Shown: positions 1 through 6,789 of the stretch, piece by piece
How positions within the stretch are numbered: the stretch's first letter is position 1
Layout of the letters: each line of letters begins with the position of its first letter
Assembly: GCA_022706165.1 (NCBI GenBank)
Contig: JAKJDA010000081.1
Span: 1-9,648 of the forward strand
Source of the DNA: Candidatus Hydrogenedentota bacterium
Lineage (GTDB): Bacteria > Hydrogenedentota > Hydrogenedentia > Hydrogenedentales > SLHB01
Direction of reading: 5' to 3'
Length of the DNA stretch: 9,648 nucleotides
Notes under the pieces: model-generated
Databases searched by the model: none
The model's input: the letters and a program-made list of their open reading frames with translations, nothing else
Told to the model about the DNA's origin: nothing
Translations under genes and position numbers: made by a program

Positions 1-1471
1 CCCAGCCACGCGCCACCAACGCCGCGTGCGAGGTCATGCCGCCCTTGGCCGTCAAAATGGCCTGGGCCACGTGCATGCCGTGAACGTCTTCGGGCGAGGT
101 CTCGTTGCGGACCAGGATGACCTTCTTGCCAGCCTTGGCCCATGCGGCTGCGTCGTCGGCGGTGAACACGATTTGGCCTACGCCGCCGCCGGGACCGGCC
201 GGAAGACCCTTCGCCAGAACCGTCGCGGCCTTCTCGGCCTTCGGGTCAAGCATCGGGTGCAACAACTCGTCGAGCTGTTCTGGCGCAACGCGCATGATGG
301 CGGTCGCCTTGTCGATCAGCTTGCTCTCGGCCATTTCGACGGCCATGCGAATCGCGGCCGTTCCGGTGCGCTTGCCGATGCGGCACTGGAGCATCCACAG
401 CGTGCCTTCTTCGATCGTGAACTCGAGGTCCTGCATGTCCTTGTAGTGCTTCTCGAGCTTGTTGCGGATGCCATCGAGCTGTTTGTACAGCTTGGGCGAT
501 TCCTCTTCAAGCGACTTCAGGTGGGCGCTGTGCTCGGTGCGCGTGGACTTGTTCAACGGGCTGGGGGTGCGGATGCCGGCCACCACGTCTTCGCCCTGGG
601 CGTTGACGAGCCACTCGCCGTAGAACTTGTTGTCGCCGGTGGCCGGGTCGCGCGTGAAGGCCACGCCGGTCGCCGAATTCTCGCCCGTGTTGCCGAAGAC
701 CATCGCCTGCACGTTGACGGCCGTGCCCCACTCATCGGGGATGCGCTCGATGCGGCGATAGGAAATGGCGCGCTTGCCGTTCCAGGACTGGAATACGGCG
801 CGGATGCCGCCCCACATCTGTTCGGTGTGATCGTCCGGAAAAGGCTTTCCGATGACTTTCTTCACGATGGCCTTGAACTCGTCGCAGAGTTCCTTGAGGT
901 CGGCGGCGGTCAGATCGGTGTCTTCGGTAATGCCGCGGGCCTTCTTCATTTTTTCCATGGCATGCTCAAGCTGAAGACGCACGCCGTGGCCGTCGGCAGG
1001 TTCGATGCCCGCGGCCTTTTCCATCACGACGTCCGCGTACATCATGATGAGACGGCGATAGGCGTCCCACACGAAGCGTTCGTTGTTCGTCTTCGCGATC
1101 ATGCCGGGCAGGGTCTTCGAGGTCAGGCCGACGTTCAGCACGGTGTCCATCATGCCAGGCATCGAGCGGCGCGCGCCCGAGCGGATCGACACAAGAAGCG
1201 GGTTCTTGGGGTCGCCGAACTTCTTTTTCATGACCGACTCAACCTTGGCCAACGCCTTGTTGACTTCGGTCGTGAGCTCTTTCGAGAACTTCGCCTTGTT
1301 TTTGTAGTACTCGGTGCACACTTCCGTCGTGATCGTGAAACCCGCCGGCACCGGAATGCCCAGACTGCACATCTCGGCCAGATTGGCGCCCTTGCCGCCC
1401 AACAGGTTCTTCATTTCGGCCTTGCCGTCGGCCTTGCCGCCGCCAAAAAAATAGACATTCTTCTTCGCCAT
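1..1471 (-). CDS. ppdK: Pyruvate, phosphate dikinase, N-terminal 490 residues (runs off the left edge)
   Basis: This cytoplasmic enzyme interconverts pyruvate + ATP + Pi and PEP + AMP + PPi through a swivelling phospho-histidine domain. The visible 490 residues are a little over half of the usual ~880-900. The start MAKKNVYFFGGG leads into GGKGANLAEM (26-34) and IPVPAGFTITTE (39-50), followed by the SIRSGARRSMPGMMDTVLN block (95-113), all typical of the ATP-grasp nucleotide-binding half. E350 and Q362 (in EFTIEEGTLWMLQCR) match the ATP-site Glu and Gln of the family, and GKRTG follows at 366-370. The central domain begins near 425. RNETSPEDVHGMHVAQAILT precedes GGMTSHAA (477-484), where H482 is the phosphorylated catalytic His and T480 the position phosphorylated by the PDRP regulatory protein in plants and some bacteria. 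The start ATG at 1471 has AGGAG at 1482-1486, 10 nt upstream. The pyruvate-binding barrel lies outside the window. No frame damage is seen. Confidence 0.97.
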   Translation of the reverse strand, partial: MAKKNVYFFGGGKADGKAEMKNLLGGKGANLAEMCSLGIPVPAGFTITTEVCTEYYKNKAKFSKELTTEVNKALAKVESVMKKKFGDPKNPLLVSIRSGARRSMPGMMDTVLNVGLTSKTLPGMIAKTNNERFVWDAYRRLIMMYADVVMEKAAGIEPADGHGVRLQLEHAMEKMKKARGITEDTDLTAADLKELCDEFKAIVKKVIGKPFPDDHTEQMWGGIRAVFQSWNGKRAISYRRIERIPDEWGTAVNVQAMVFGNTGENSATGVAFTRDPATGDNKFYGEWLVNAQGEDVVAGIRTPSPLNKSTRTEHSAHLKSLEEESPKLYKQLDGIRNKLEKHYKDMQDLEFTIEEGTLWMLQCRIGKRTGTAAIRMAVEMAESKLIDKATAIMRVAPEQLDELLHPMLDPKAEKAATVLAKGLPAGPGGGVGQIVFTADDAAAWAKAGKKVILVRNETSPEDVHGMHVAQAILTAKGGMTSHAALVARGW

Positions 1472-1510
1472 CGTAACGTTTCTCCTTGCTGTATTGGACT
1501 GGACAACATG

Positions 1511-1554
1511 TCGCACTTGGGTGCGATCGCTTTGCGAAAGAGGCCTTTTGGGCC
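1511..1554 (-). other. Three adjacent stem-loops in the ppdK 5' leader
   Basis: Reading the ppdK mRNA 5' to 3', three short hairpins follow one another: GGCC-CAAAA-GGCC (1554-1542), UCGC-AAA-GCGA (1537-1527) and UCGCAC-CCAA-GUGCGA (1526-1511). The last two are directly contiguous and the junction is the palindrome GCGAUCGC, so alternative pairings exist. The array ends about 25 nt before the AGGAG site. It could be a cis-regulatory leader, an mRNA-stabilising element or an operator at DNA level. It matches no riboswitch class I recognise. Confidence 0.35.
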
Positions 1555-1582
1555 ACAAACTCCCGATTCGACAGACAGGGAG

Positions 1583-1611
1583 ACTATACAAAACCCGGGA
1601 ACAAGATGCAA
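1583..1611 (-). promoter_or_regulatory. Predicted sigma70-type promoter of ppdK
   Basis: On the minus strand a -35 TTGCAT (1606-1611) and a -10 TATAGT (1583-1588) are separated by exactly 17 nt. Transcription would begin near 1576, giving a leader of about 105 nt before the ppdK ATG. The hexamers and spacing are seen directly; promoter activity is inferred. Its presence suggests ppdK is expressed independently of the upstream xthA-pduO pair. Confidence 0.45.
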
Positions 1612-1615
1612 CTGA

Positions 1616-1637
1616 GCGCGCCAAGCTCGGGGCGCGC
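1616..1637 (-). terminator. Inverted repeat behind the adenosyltransferase gene, weak terminator candidate
   Basis: GCGCGCC (1616-1622) and GGCGCGC (1631-1637) form a perfect 7-bp GC stem with an 8-nt loop. It lies about 55 nt after the pduO stop codon and directly abuts the -35 of the ppdK promoter, so it could separate the two transcription units. On the minus strand no run of T follows. The only T5 run (1645-1649) follows the stem on the plus strand, where no gene would use it. It could equally be a protein-binding site. Confidence 0.3.
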
Positions 1638-1692
1638 ATCCCCGTTTTTCCGAGGCGCGAAAGCGGACTCGTTGCACCGCCGCACGATGGAT

Positions 1693-2274
1693 TTATGGCC
1701 CGAGTTGACCGTAATCCACCGTGATATGGTCGCCGTCTTCGAGGTGGCGGGCGAGGATGAAGAGGAAATCGCTGAGCCGGTTGAGAAATGCCAGGATGCT
1801 TTTGGCGTCGCAAGCAGGGACCTGCTCGACCAAGCGGACGGTCTCGCGTTCGAGCCTCCGGGCGACGGCGCAGGCGATGTCGGCACGGGCGGCGGCCGTG
1901 TTGGTCGCGCCGATCACGAAGGCGTGGGGCAAGGGCGTCTGTTTCTCGAGACGCTCCTGTTCTTGTTCCAATCGGTCGAGATGCGCCGCGGTCAGAACAG
2001 TCGGATGGCGCTCGGCCCGAGTGTTTTCCGGATCGCTCAACGCTGAACCGAGGGGAAAGCAAAGATACATCAGCCACTGCGTAAAGCCGGCAAGCGCCTC
2101 CGCATCGGGCCGTCCGCTTGCCGCGATTTCAAGCCGGAGAAGTGCAAGATGCGCGCGCAGTTCGTCGAGCGTTCCCACGCATTCCATGATAGGATGCCCC
2201 TTGGAATAGCGCGCCCCGCTCAACGATGTCGTTTGACCGGCGTCGCCGCGCCGTGTGGTGACCTGCGACTTCAT
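1693..2274 (-). CDS. pduO: PduO-type ATP:cob(I)alamin adenosyltransferase
   Basis: This enzyme transfers the 5'-deoxyadenosyl group of ATP to cob(I)alamin to make adenosylcobalamin, acting in the cytoplasm as a trimer in this family. The 193-aa length is normal. The N-terminal ATP loop is TTRRGDAGQTTSL (6-18), corresponding to the usual TRTGDKGxTSL, with Ala where Lys is common. GTLDEL (34-39) follows. The C-terminal helices hold the family signatures: R130, the ARRLER cluster (138-143) and FLNRLSDFLFILAR (163-176), whose N165/R166/D169 match the conserved NRLSD. The ATG at 2274 lies 9 nt after the xthA stop codon, with GGGGG at 2280-2284 as a weak ribosome site, so the two genes are probably cotranscribed. 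No B12-dependent enzyme is visible here, so the client pathway is unknown. PduO-type identity is secure; the role (salvage, de novo or as a cofactor chaperone) is not. Confidence 0.92.
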   Translation of the reverse strand: MKSQVTTRRGDAGQTTSLSGARYSKGHPIMECVGTLDELRAHLALLRLEIAASGRPDAEALAGFTQWLMYLCFPLGSALSDPENTRAERHPTVLTAAHLDRLEQEQERLEKQTPLPHAFVIGATNTAAARADIACAVARRLERETVRLVEQVPACDAKSILAFLNRLSDFLFILARHLEDGDHITVDYGQLGP

Positions 2275-2283
2275 AGGCGCCCC

Positions 2284-3032
2284 CTAGTTTTTGAGCGTCA
2301 GCAATACAGGGCAATGATCCGACCCCATGACGGCGTTCTGGATGATCACGGATTTCACGCGCCCTGCGAATTCCCGGTTGACGCAGTGGTGATCGATCCG
2401 CCATCCGATGTTCTTCTCCCGCGCCTTGGCGCGGTAGGACCACCACGTGTAATGGCCGGGATCGGGACAGAACAGGCGGAACGCGTCCACATAGCCCGCG
2501 GCAAGAAAGGCCTGCATGGCGGCGCGCTCTTCCGGGTAATATCCCGCTGAATTTTCGTTCTGGGCGGGGCGGGCCAGATCGATCTCCGTCGGAGCGATGT
2601 TGTAATCGCCGCATACAACCACGTTTTTTCCCGCACGGCGCACCCGTTGACAAAAAGCGAGCATGGCGTCGCAAAATGCCAACTTGTACTCCAATCGCGC
2701 CTTCTCAGGCTGGCTGTTTGGGTAGTAAGCGTTGATCAGCGTGAAGTCCTTGTAGGCGAGAACCAGCGCGCGGCCCTCAACGTCGAAACGCGGATCTCCC
2801 AAGGATTCGGCCTCCATCGGCTCGAATCCAGGCTTGTAATAGACCGCCACGCCGCTGTATCCCTTTTCTCATAACCCGATGGTCTGAGGACATCGTCGGG
2901 CAAATCTTCCGTTCCCGCGCGCGTCTCCTGAAGACATACGATATCCGGACGGACGTCGTCGAGCCATGCTAAAAATCCGTTACGCACGGCCGCGCGGATC
3001 CCGTTGACGTTCCAGGTGGCAATGATAGGCAT
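2284..3032 (-). pseudogene. xthA: Exonuclease III (AP endonuclease), broken by an apparent one-base deletion
   Basis: The family removes nucleotides 3'-to-5' from duplex DNA and incises at abasic sites in base excision repair. The ATG at 3032 follows GGGGAGAAGGAC, giving a well-placed ribosome site, and starts MPIIATWNVNGIRA with the metal-binding CLQETRA (E36). After GYEK (residue 56) the frame is lost. The continuation, ending LKN at 2284, lies in the -1 frame and begins GYSGVAVYYKPGFEP. Rejoined, the protein is 249 aa, normal for the family, and keeps NAYYPN (Y102), CGDYNIAPTEID (D143, N145), WRIDH (D214) and GSDHCPV (D239, H240). The break falls in the minus-strand run AAAAGGG (2861-2867); one more A would restore EKKGYSG, the expected family sequence. 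Unrepaired, the N-terminal frame reads nonsense to a stop near 2736. A GTG at 2850 could restart the second half, but that piece lacks the N-terminal metal residues. A sequencing or assembly error, a recent mutation, or slippage at the A run are all possible. It leads the xthA-pduO unit. Confidence 0.85.
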
Positions 3033-3073
3033 GTCCTTCTCCCCATGTAGGCCATGGCATGCGCGCCGGAGCG

Positions 3074-3102
3074 AGCATAGCAGCGCACGCGGACGCATGC
3101 AA
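3074..3102 (-). promoter_or_regulatory. Predicted sigma70-type promoter of xthA-pduO
   Basis: On the minus strand a -35 TTGCAT (3097-3102) and a -10 TATGCT (3074-3079) are separated by 17 nt. The predicted start near 3067 leaves about 35 nt of leader before the xthA ATG at 3032. The -35 hexamer and spacing are the same as in the predicted ppdK promoter. This is prediction from sequence only. Confidence 0.45.
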
Positions 3103-3147
3103 CGCGCCGTTGAGTCAGAGGCGCTCGTTTGCTGGCGCCGGAAAAGC

Positions 3148-3173
3148 CCTTTAGGTACAATACCTTTGTAAGG
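3148..3173 (+). promoter_or_regulatory. Possible -10 box of the kinase operon inside nested palindromes
   Basis: TACAAT at 3156-3161 is a plausible -10 for the histidine-kinase operon, but no good -35 lies 16-18 nt upstream (CTGGCG at 3132-3137 is poor). Short inverted repeats overlap it: CCT-TT-AGG (3148-3155), AGGTA-CAA-TACCT (3153-3165) and CCTT-TGT-AAGG (3163-3173). Symmetric sequence over a -10 with a weak -35 is what an activator- or repressor-controlled promoter would look like. Function is inferred. Confidence 0.3.
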
Positions 3174-3234
3174 CGACACGCGGCGGGGCGGCGCGCTTGT
3201 GCCGCTGCCAGTTCGGGATGTCGTCGGGAGGCGC

Positions 3235-5553
3235 ATGAATTTTTCGGAAGAGTGGAACCCATCGCCCGTAATTCACGTCGATATGGGGGACCGGATCGTC
3301 GGGGCCAATGCTGCGGCGCGTGAATGCTGGGACGTACGCCCGCAGGATTCCCCGCTTTTTTCCGATCGGTTTCCGGCGTTCTCGACTCTCCAACTCTCTC
3401 GGTTGATCGCGGACGGCGGAACGTGCGAGGAGCGGGTGGAAATCGGCGGACGTCCTTACATGGTCTTGCTGATCGGAGATCCGGCGACAGGACTTGCCTA
3501 TGGGTACGGGCGCGACGTGTCGGATCTCCACCGCACGCAGGAAACATTGCGGCTGCTCCTTGGCGTGACGTCGTCCGTCGCGCGTGAAAACATCTTCGAA
3601 TGCGTCGTGCGCATGCTCGTGGCGTCGCAGGGCATGCGGGTGGCGTTGATTGGAGAGATTACGGACACGTCGCCAAAGTATGTGCGGACGCTGGCGCTCT
3701 GGGTAGACCGAGGATTTGTCGCCGAGCGAACGCTCAAGATTGTGCATACTCCCTTCGCCCATGCTCGTCGCGGCCAGGATCGCGCTTTCTGCGTCGAGAC
3801 GGATTTGGCCGGGCGGTATTCTTCTTTCTCGTGGTCCCAGGAATTCGGAGCGGTCAGTTACCTTGGCATTCCGTTGATGAGCGCGTCGGGCGATGCGATC
3901 GGCGTGTTTGCCATCATGGACGATGAGCCGTTGCACGCGCCGATGGAACTGGAATCCGTGCTGCGGGTGTTCGCGGGGCTGTTGAGCGGAGAATTGGAAC
4001 GGCGGCGCGTCGAGGATCGGTCGGAACGGCTGCTGCGCGGCTATCAGCAGCAAATGAAGGAATTGGCGTGCTTGTGGGGGCTCACCGAGGCGATCCGGAA
4101 AGAGGAGGCCCTCGCCGATGTATGCCGGGAGGTTGTGGGGCTTTTGCCGCAGGCGTGGTCGCATCCCGAAATCGCGCGGGCGCGCATCGTGCTGGACAAC
4201 GAGGAGTACCAGAGCGAGGCGTTTGAAAGCACGCAGTGGGGGCTTTCCGCCGCCGTTGTGGCGAACGATCGGGCGCGGGGAATGGTCCAGGTGTTCTACT
4301 GTCATCAGCCCCGGTTTGCCGCGGAAGACGAACCGTTTTCGCCCAGCGAGCGCAAACTGCTCGATGCCGTCGCCCATACGCTGGGCGAGGCCGTCGAACG
4401 GCGCGAGGCCGAGGCCGAAAGCACCGCGAAAAGCGTGGCGCAAGCGCAGGAGCGGAATCGTCTGGAGACCATTTTGCGCAGTATCGGCGAAGGCGTGGTC
4501 GTAACGGATCAGACTCACTCGGTGGCGCTGATGAACCCGGCCGCGCAGGCGTTGCTGGATATACACGGCCGCGATCCCTTGGGCGAGGATTTCCTCTCTC
4601 TGGTGAACGACGACCCCTTCCGGGCGATATGGCGGGAAACCGCCGCCGCCGGACAAACCCTTGTCAAGCGCGAGTTGCATGTGGGGAGCGCTCGGACGTT
4701 GTGGGCCACGCGCACGCGCATACCGGACCTTTCGGACGGGGCGACGGGATACGTGACGATTCTCAACGACGTGACCAAGGAACGCGCGCTGGATCAGATG
4801 AAGACGGATTTCGTGTCGGCGGTTTCGCACGAATTGCGCACGCCGATGACGTCCATCAAAGGGTTTGCGGCGACGTTGCTGAACAAGCCCGGCATGGAAG
4901 CGGAACGGCGCGTCCGGTTCTTATCGATCATCAATGAAGAGGCCGACCGGCTCACGGCCTTGATAGAGGATCTCTTGCTGATTTCGCGCATCGAGGCAGG
5001 GCGCATTTTGATGGTGAACGAACCGGTGGACGTCGCGCGCGTGCTGGGGCGGGTGGCGGCGGCGCTTGGGCCGGCCATGATGCGCAAGGGAATTCGTTTC
5101 GAACGGATCGTGGCCGATGATCTCGCCCAGCCTATCGGCGACAGCGAGAAGTTGTACGCGATTTTGTTTAATCTGATTGACAATGCCATCAAGTTCACGC
5201 CTGTCGGCGGTCAAGTGACGGTGCGCCTGGAGAACGTTCCGGACGCGATCGTCATGGAGGTGAGCGACACGGGGTTGGGCATTCCGGAGGACGAGCGCGA
5301 GCATATCTTCGAGCGGTTTTATCGCGTGCGACGCCCTGGATTGCAGACCGCCGGCACGGGGTTGGGCTTGTTCATCGTCAGCGAAATGATTACACTGCAC
5401 GAAGGCAGCGTGAGTGTTTCCAGTACGCCCGGCGAGGGATCGACGTTCCGCGTCGTCATACCGCTCGTCCACGCGACGGGCGCGCTGGAAACCGACACTG
5501 CTGAACTTGGCAAGGAAGACGCCCATGACGGAAACGAAGTCCTTCAATCCTGA
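3235..5553 (+). CDS. Soluble multi-sensor histidine kinase (PAS-GAF-GAF-PAS-HisKA-HATPase)
   Basis: This is a 772-aa sensor kinase that should autophosphorylate and pass phosphate to the response regulator encoded behind it. Domains in order: a PAS-like region (about 10-100, ending GYGRDVSDLHRTQETL); GAF 1 (about 103-250, with GAVSYLGIPLM and IGVFAIMDD); GAF 2 (about 270-388, with KELACLWGLTEAI and PFSPSERKLLDAVAHTLGEAVERR); a linker probably coiled-coil; PAS 2 (about 408-515); HisKA with SHELRTP, phospho-acceptor H532; and HATPase_c with N-box NLIDNAIKF (646-654), G1 DTGLGIP (678-684), F-box FERFYRV and G2 GTGLGL (707-712). All catalytic boxes are intact. There is no signal peptide or membrane segment, so it senses something cytoplasmic; the ligand cannot be told from sequence. 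The ATG at 3235 has GGGAGG at 3226-3231, rather close. An in-frame GTG at 3199 would add 12 residues but has no convincing ribosome site. Confidence 0.93.
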   Translation: MNFSEEWNPSPVIHVDMGDRIVGANAAARECWDVRPQDSPLFSDRFPAFSTLQLSRLIADGGTCEERVEIGGRPYMVLLIGDPATGLAYGYGRDVSDLHRTQETLRLLLGVTSSVARENIFECVVRMLVASQGMRVALIGEITDTSPKYVRTLALWVDRGFVAERTLKIVHTPFAHARRGQDRAFCVETDLAGRYSSFSWSQEFGAVSYLGIPLMSASGDAIGVFAIMDDEPLHAPMELESVLRVFAGLLSGELERRRVEDRSERLLRGYQQQMKELACLWGLTEAIRKEEALADVCREVVGLLPQAWSHPEIARARIVLDNEEYQSEAFESTQWGLSAAVVANDRARGMVQVFYCHQPRFAAEDEPFSPSERKLLDAVAHTLGEAVERREAEAESTAKSVAQAQERNRLETILRSIGEGVVVTDQTHSVALMNPAAQALLDIHGRDPLGEDFLSLVNDDPFRAIWRETAAAGQTLVKRELHVGSARTLWATRTRIPDLSDGATGYVTILNDVTKERALDQMKTDFVSAVSHELRTPMTSIKGFAATLLNKPGMEAERRVRFLSIINEEADRLTALIEDLLLISRIEAGRILMVNEPVDVARVLGRVAAALGPAMMRKGIRFERIVADDLAQPIGDSEKLYAILFNLIDNAIKFTPVGGQVTVRLENVPDAIVMEVSDTGLGIPEDEREHIFERFYRVRRPGLQTAGTGLGLFIVSEMITLHEGSVSVSSTPGEGSTFRVVIPLVHATGALETDTAELGKEDAHDGNEVLQS

Positions 5554-6460
5554 ACAGGAACATCCTGCGCGTCGGTACACGGTCCTTCTGATCGAAGACG
5601 ATCCCCACACCGTCGAGCTGCTATCCTACAACCTCGCCGAGGCTGGGTTTGACGTTCTGTGCTCGTCCGACGGCGTGGAAGCCCTCCGGATGGTGCGTCA
5701 ACACCATGTCGACGCGATCATTTGCGATGTGATGATCCCGATGTTGGACGGTTTTGCGTTCCGGGAGGAAATGGCGCGCGATCCGGTGTTGCGCGACATT
5801 GCGTTCGTGTTTCTCACAGCCAAGACCATGGCCGAAGACCAGATCCGGGGGTTGCGATCCGGAGCGGACGAGTACATCACAAAGCCTTTCGATCCCAGCG
5901 TGTTGGTGACGCGGGTGCAAATTGTGCTGGACCGGCGCGAGAAGTTCGCGCGCGTCTCGCGCATCGATCCGCTGACTCAGCTGTTGAACCGGCAAACGCT
6001 GGACACCGAGGTGGCTCGGGAATTGGAACGCATCCGGCGTTATCCCAGCGTCGGTTCGCTGGTGTTTCTCGATATCGACAATTTCAAGTGGGTCAATGAC
6101 TCGTTCGGACATGCCGAGGGGGACCGCGTTCTCCGGGAATTGGCGGCTACGCTGAAACAGAACAGCCGCAGCGTGGATATCGTCGGACGATACGGCGGCG
6201 AGGAATTCATGGCGTACTTCCCCGAAACTCCCGAGACAGAGGCTCTGTACGTCGTCCGGCGCATGCAGCAGCGCTTTGTCACGACGGTGGGGCCTGAGGC
6301 CCGGCAGATGACCTTTAGCGCCGGCGTGGCCGAGGCGCCGCGCGACGCCAACGAGCTTGCCGCGTTGTGCGCCCGCGCCGACAGCGCCATGTATGCCGCC
6401 AAGCGACAGGGAAAGGCCCGGGCTTTGGCGTGGCGTCCTGGAATCGAGGATGAGGGATAG
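5525..6460 (+). CDS. Response regulator diguanylate cyclase (REC-GGDEF, PleD-like output)
   Basis: This 311-aa cytoplasmic protein should make cyclic di-GMP from two GTP when phosphorylated. The receiver domain (about 17-135) has the acidic pocket E24-D25-D26, phospho-acceptor D68 in IICDVMIPMLDG, T98 and K120 in DEYITKPF. The GGDEF domain (about 142-300) starts DPLTQLLNR (148-156), has FLDIDNFKWVND (181-192) with metal-binding D183, and the active-site loop RYGGEEF (222-228). R215-S-V-D218 sits at the spacing of the RxxD inhibitory site, as in PleD, so product feedback is expected. SAGVAEAP and the RADSAMYAAKRQGK ending are canonical. The ATG at 5525 overlaps the kinase gene by 29 nt, with AAGGAAG just upstream, so translation is probably coupled and the kinase is its likely partner. 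PleD itself has two receiver domains; this protein has one. Confidence 0.95.
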   Translation: MTETKSFNPEQEHPARRYTVLLIEDDPHTVELLSYNLAEAGFDVLCSSDGVEALRMVRQHHVDAIICDVMIPMLDGFAFREEMARDPVLRDIAFVFLTAKTMAEDQIRGLRSGADEYITKPFDPSVLVTRVQIVLDRREKFARVSRIDPLTQLLNRQTLDTEVARELERIRRYPSVGSLVFLDIDNFKWVNDSFGHAEGDRVLRELAATLKQNSRSVDIVGRYGGEEFMAYFPETPETEALYVVRRMQQRFVTTVGPEARQMTFSAGVAEAPRDANELAALCARADSAMYAAKRQGKARALAWRPGIEDEG

Positions 6461-6500
6461 AGGGATCCTGACGATATGAAGCGCGCGGCGGATGGAAACG

Positions 6501-6536
6501 GCCGCATGCGGCGCGAAGACGGGACGTCGTTCGCGC
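6501..6536 (+). other. Palindrome and strong hairpin upstream of the orphan GspF-N-like gene
   Basis: GCCGCATGCGGC (6501-6512) is a perfect 12-bp palindrome. Right after it GCGCGAA (6511-6517) pairs with TTCGCGC (6530-6536), with an inner GAC/GTC extension (6518-6520 with 6526-6528), a single bulged G and a 5-nt loop. The hairpin ends about 8 nt before the GGGAGG ribosome site (6545-6550) of the next gene. No T run follows, so it is not a classical terminator. It could attenuate readthrough from the kinase-regulator operon, protect a 3' end or modulate translation. Confidence 0.4.
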
Positions 6537-6557
6537 GGCGCGGCGGGAGGTGTGCCG

Positions 6558-6752
6558 ATGCCAACCTATGAGTACCACGCTATCCGCGCGGAGGGCGATG
6601 AAGAGAAGTCGTTTGTCGGGGGCGTCGTCGTCGCGCGTTCGCGTCACGAAGCGAAGGAGAAGCTTCGTGAACGCGGCTTGAAGGCCACAATGCTCAAGAA
6701 AGCCCGCGGCATGATGGCCTTCGTGAAATGGTTCGACGCGGATATTCGGTAG
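6558..6752 (+). CDS. Small protein resembling a free N-terminal arm of GspF/PilC (64 aa)
   Basis: The product begins MPTYEYHAIRAEGDEEKSF, continues with VVVARSRHEAKEKLRERGL (about 25-43) and ends MMAFVKWFDADIR. The opening and the ExxARxxLRxRGL-like helix closely resemble the first 45 or so residues of GspF/PilC, the inner-membrane platform proteins of type II secretion and type IV pili, whose N-terminal tail precedes the first T2SSF domain. Nothing of the membrane-spanning T2SSF repeats follows: the frame stops at 6752 and the WbqC gene starts 37 nt later. It is therefore either a stand-alone arm-like domain or a remnant of a lost gene. The ATG at 6558 has GGGAGG at 6545-6550 with a 7-nt spacer, a good site; an in-frame ATG at 6492 adds 22 residues of low-complexity sequence. 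It has no membrane segment. The family resemblance is my recognition, not a search result, and the function is unknown. Confidence 0.7.
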   Translation: MPTYEYHAIRAEGDEEKSFVGGVVVARSRHEAKEKLRERGLKATMLKKARGMMAFVKWFDADIR

Positions 6753-6789
6753 GCGGCGCGGCAAGAGAGGGGGACCAGGGCCGGCAGGC

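Noticed and set aside
1523..1530. GCGATCGC octamer, identical to the cyanobacterial HIP1 repeat
   Set aside because: It occurs as part of the leader hairpin junction, I saw no other copy in the window, and the gene content does not suggest a cyanobacterium.
26..1615. A 529-codon plus-strand open frame opposite ppdK
   Set aside because: It is the antisense shadow of a well-supported pyruvate phosphate dikinase in a GC-rich genome; its His/Arg/Leu-rich translation resembles no protein family.
3199..3234. Upstream GTG start for the histidine kinase
   Set aside because: No convincing ribosome site precedes it, while the ATG at 3235 has GGGAGG just upstream; the added 12 residues carry no family sequence. 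The close spacing at 3235 leaves some doubt.
3151..4830. A 559-codon minus-strand open frame opposite the histidine kinase
   Set aside because: It is antisense to intact PAS, GAF and HisKA domains and its Arg/His/Pro-rich translation has no recognisable motif.
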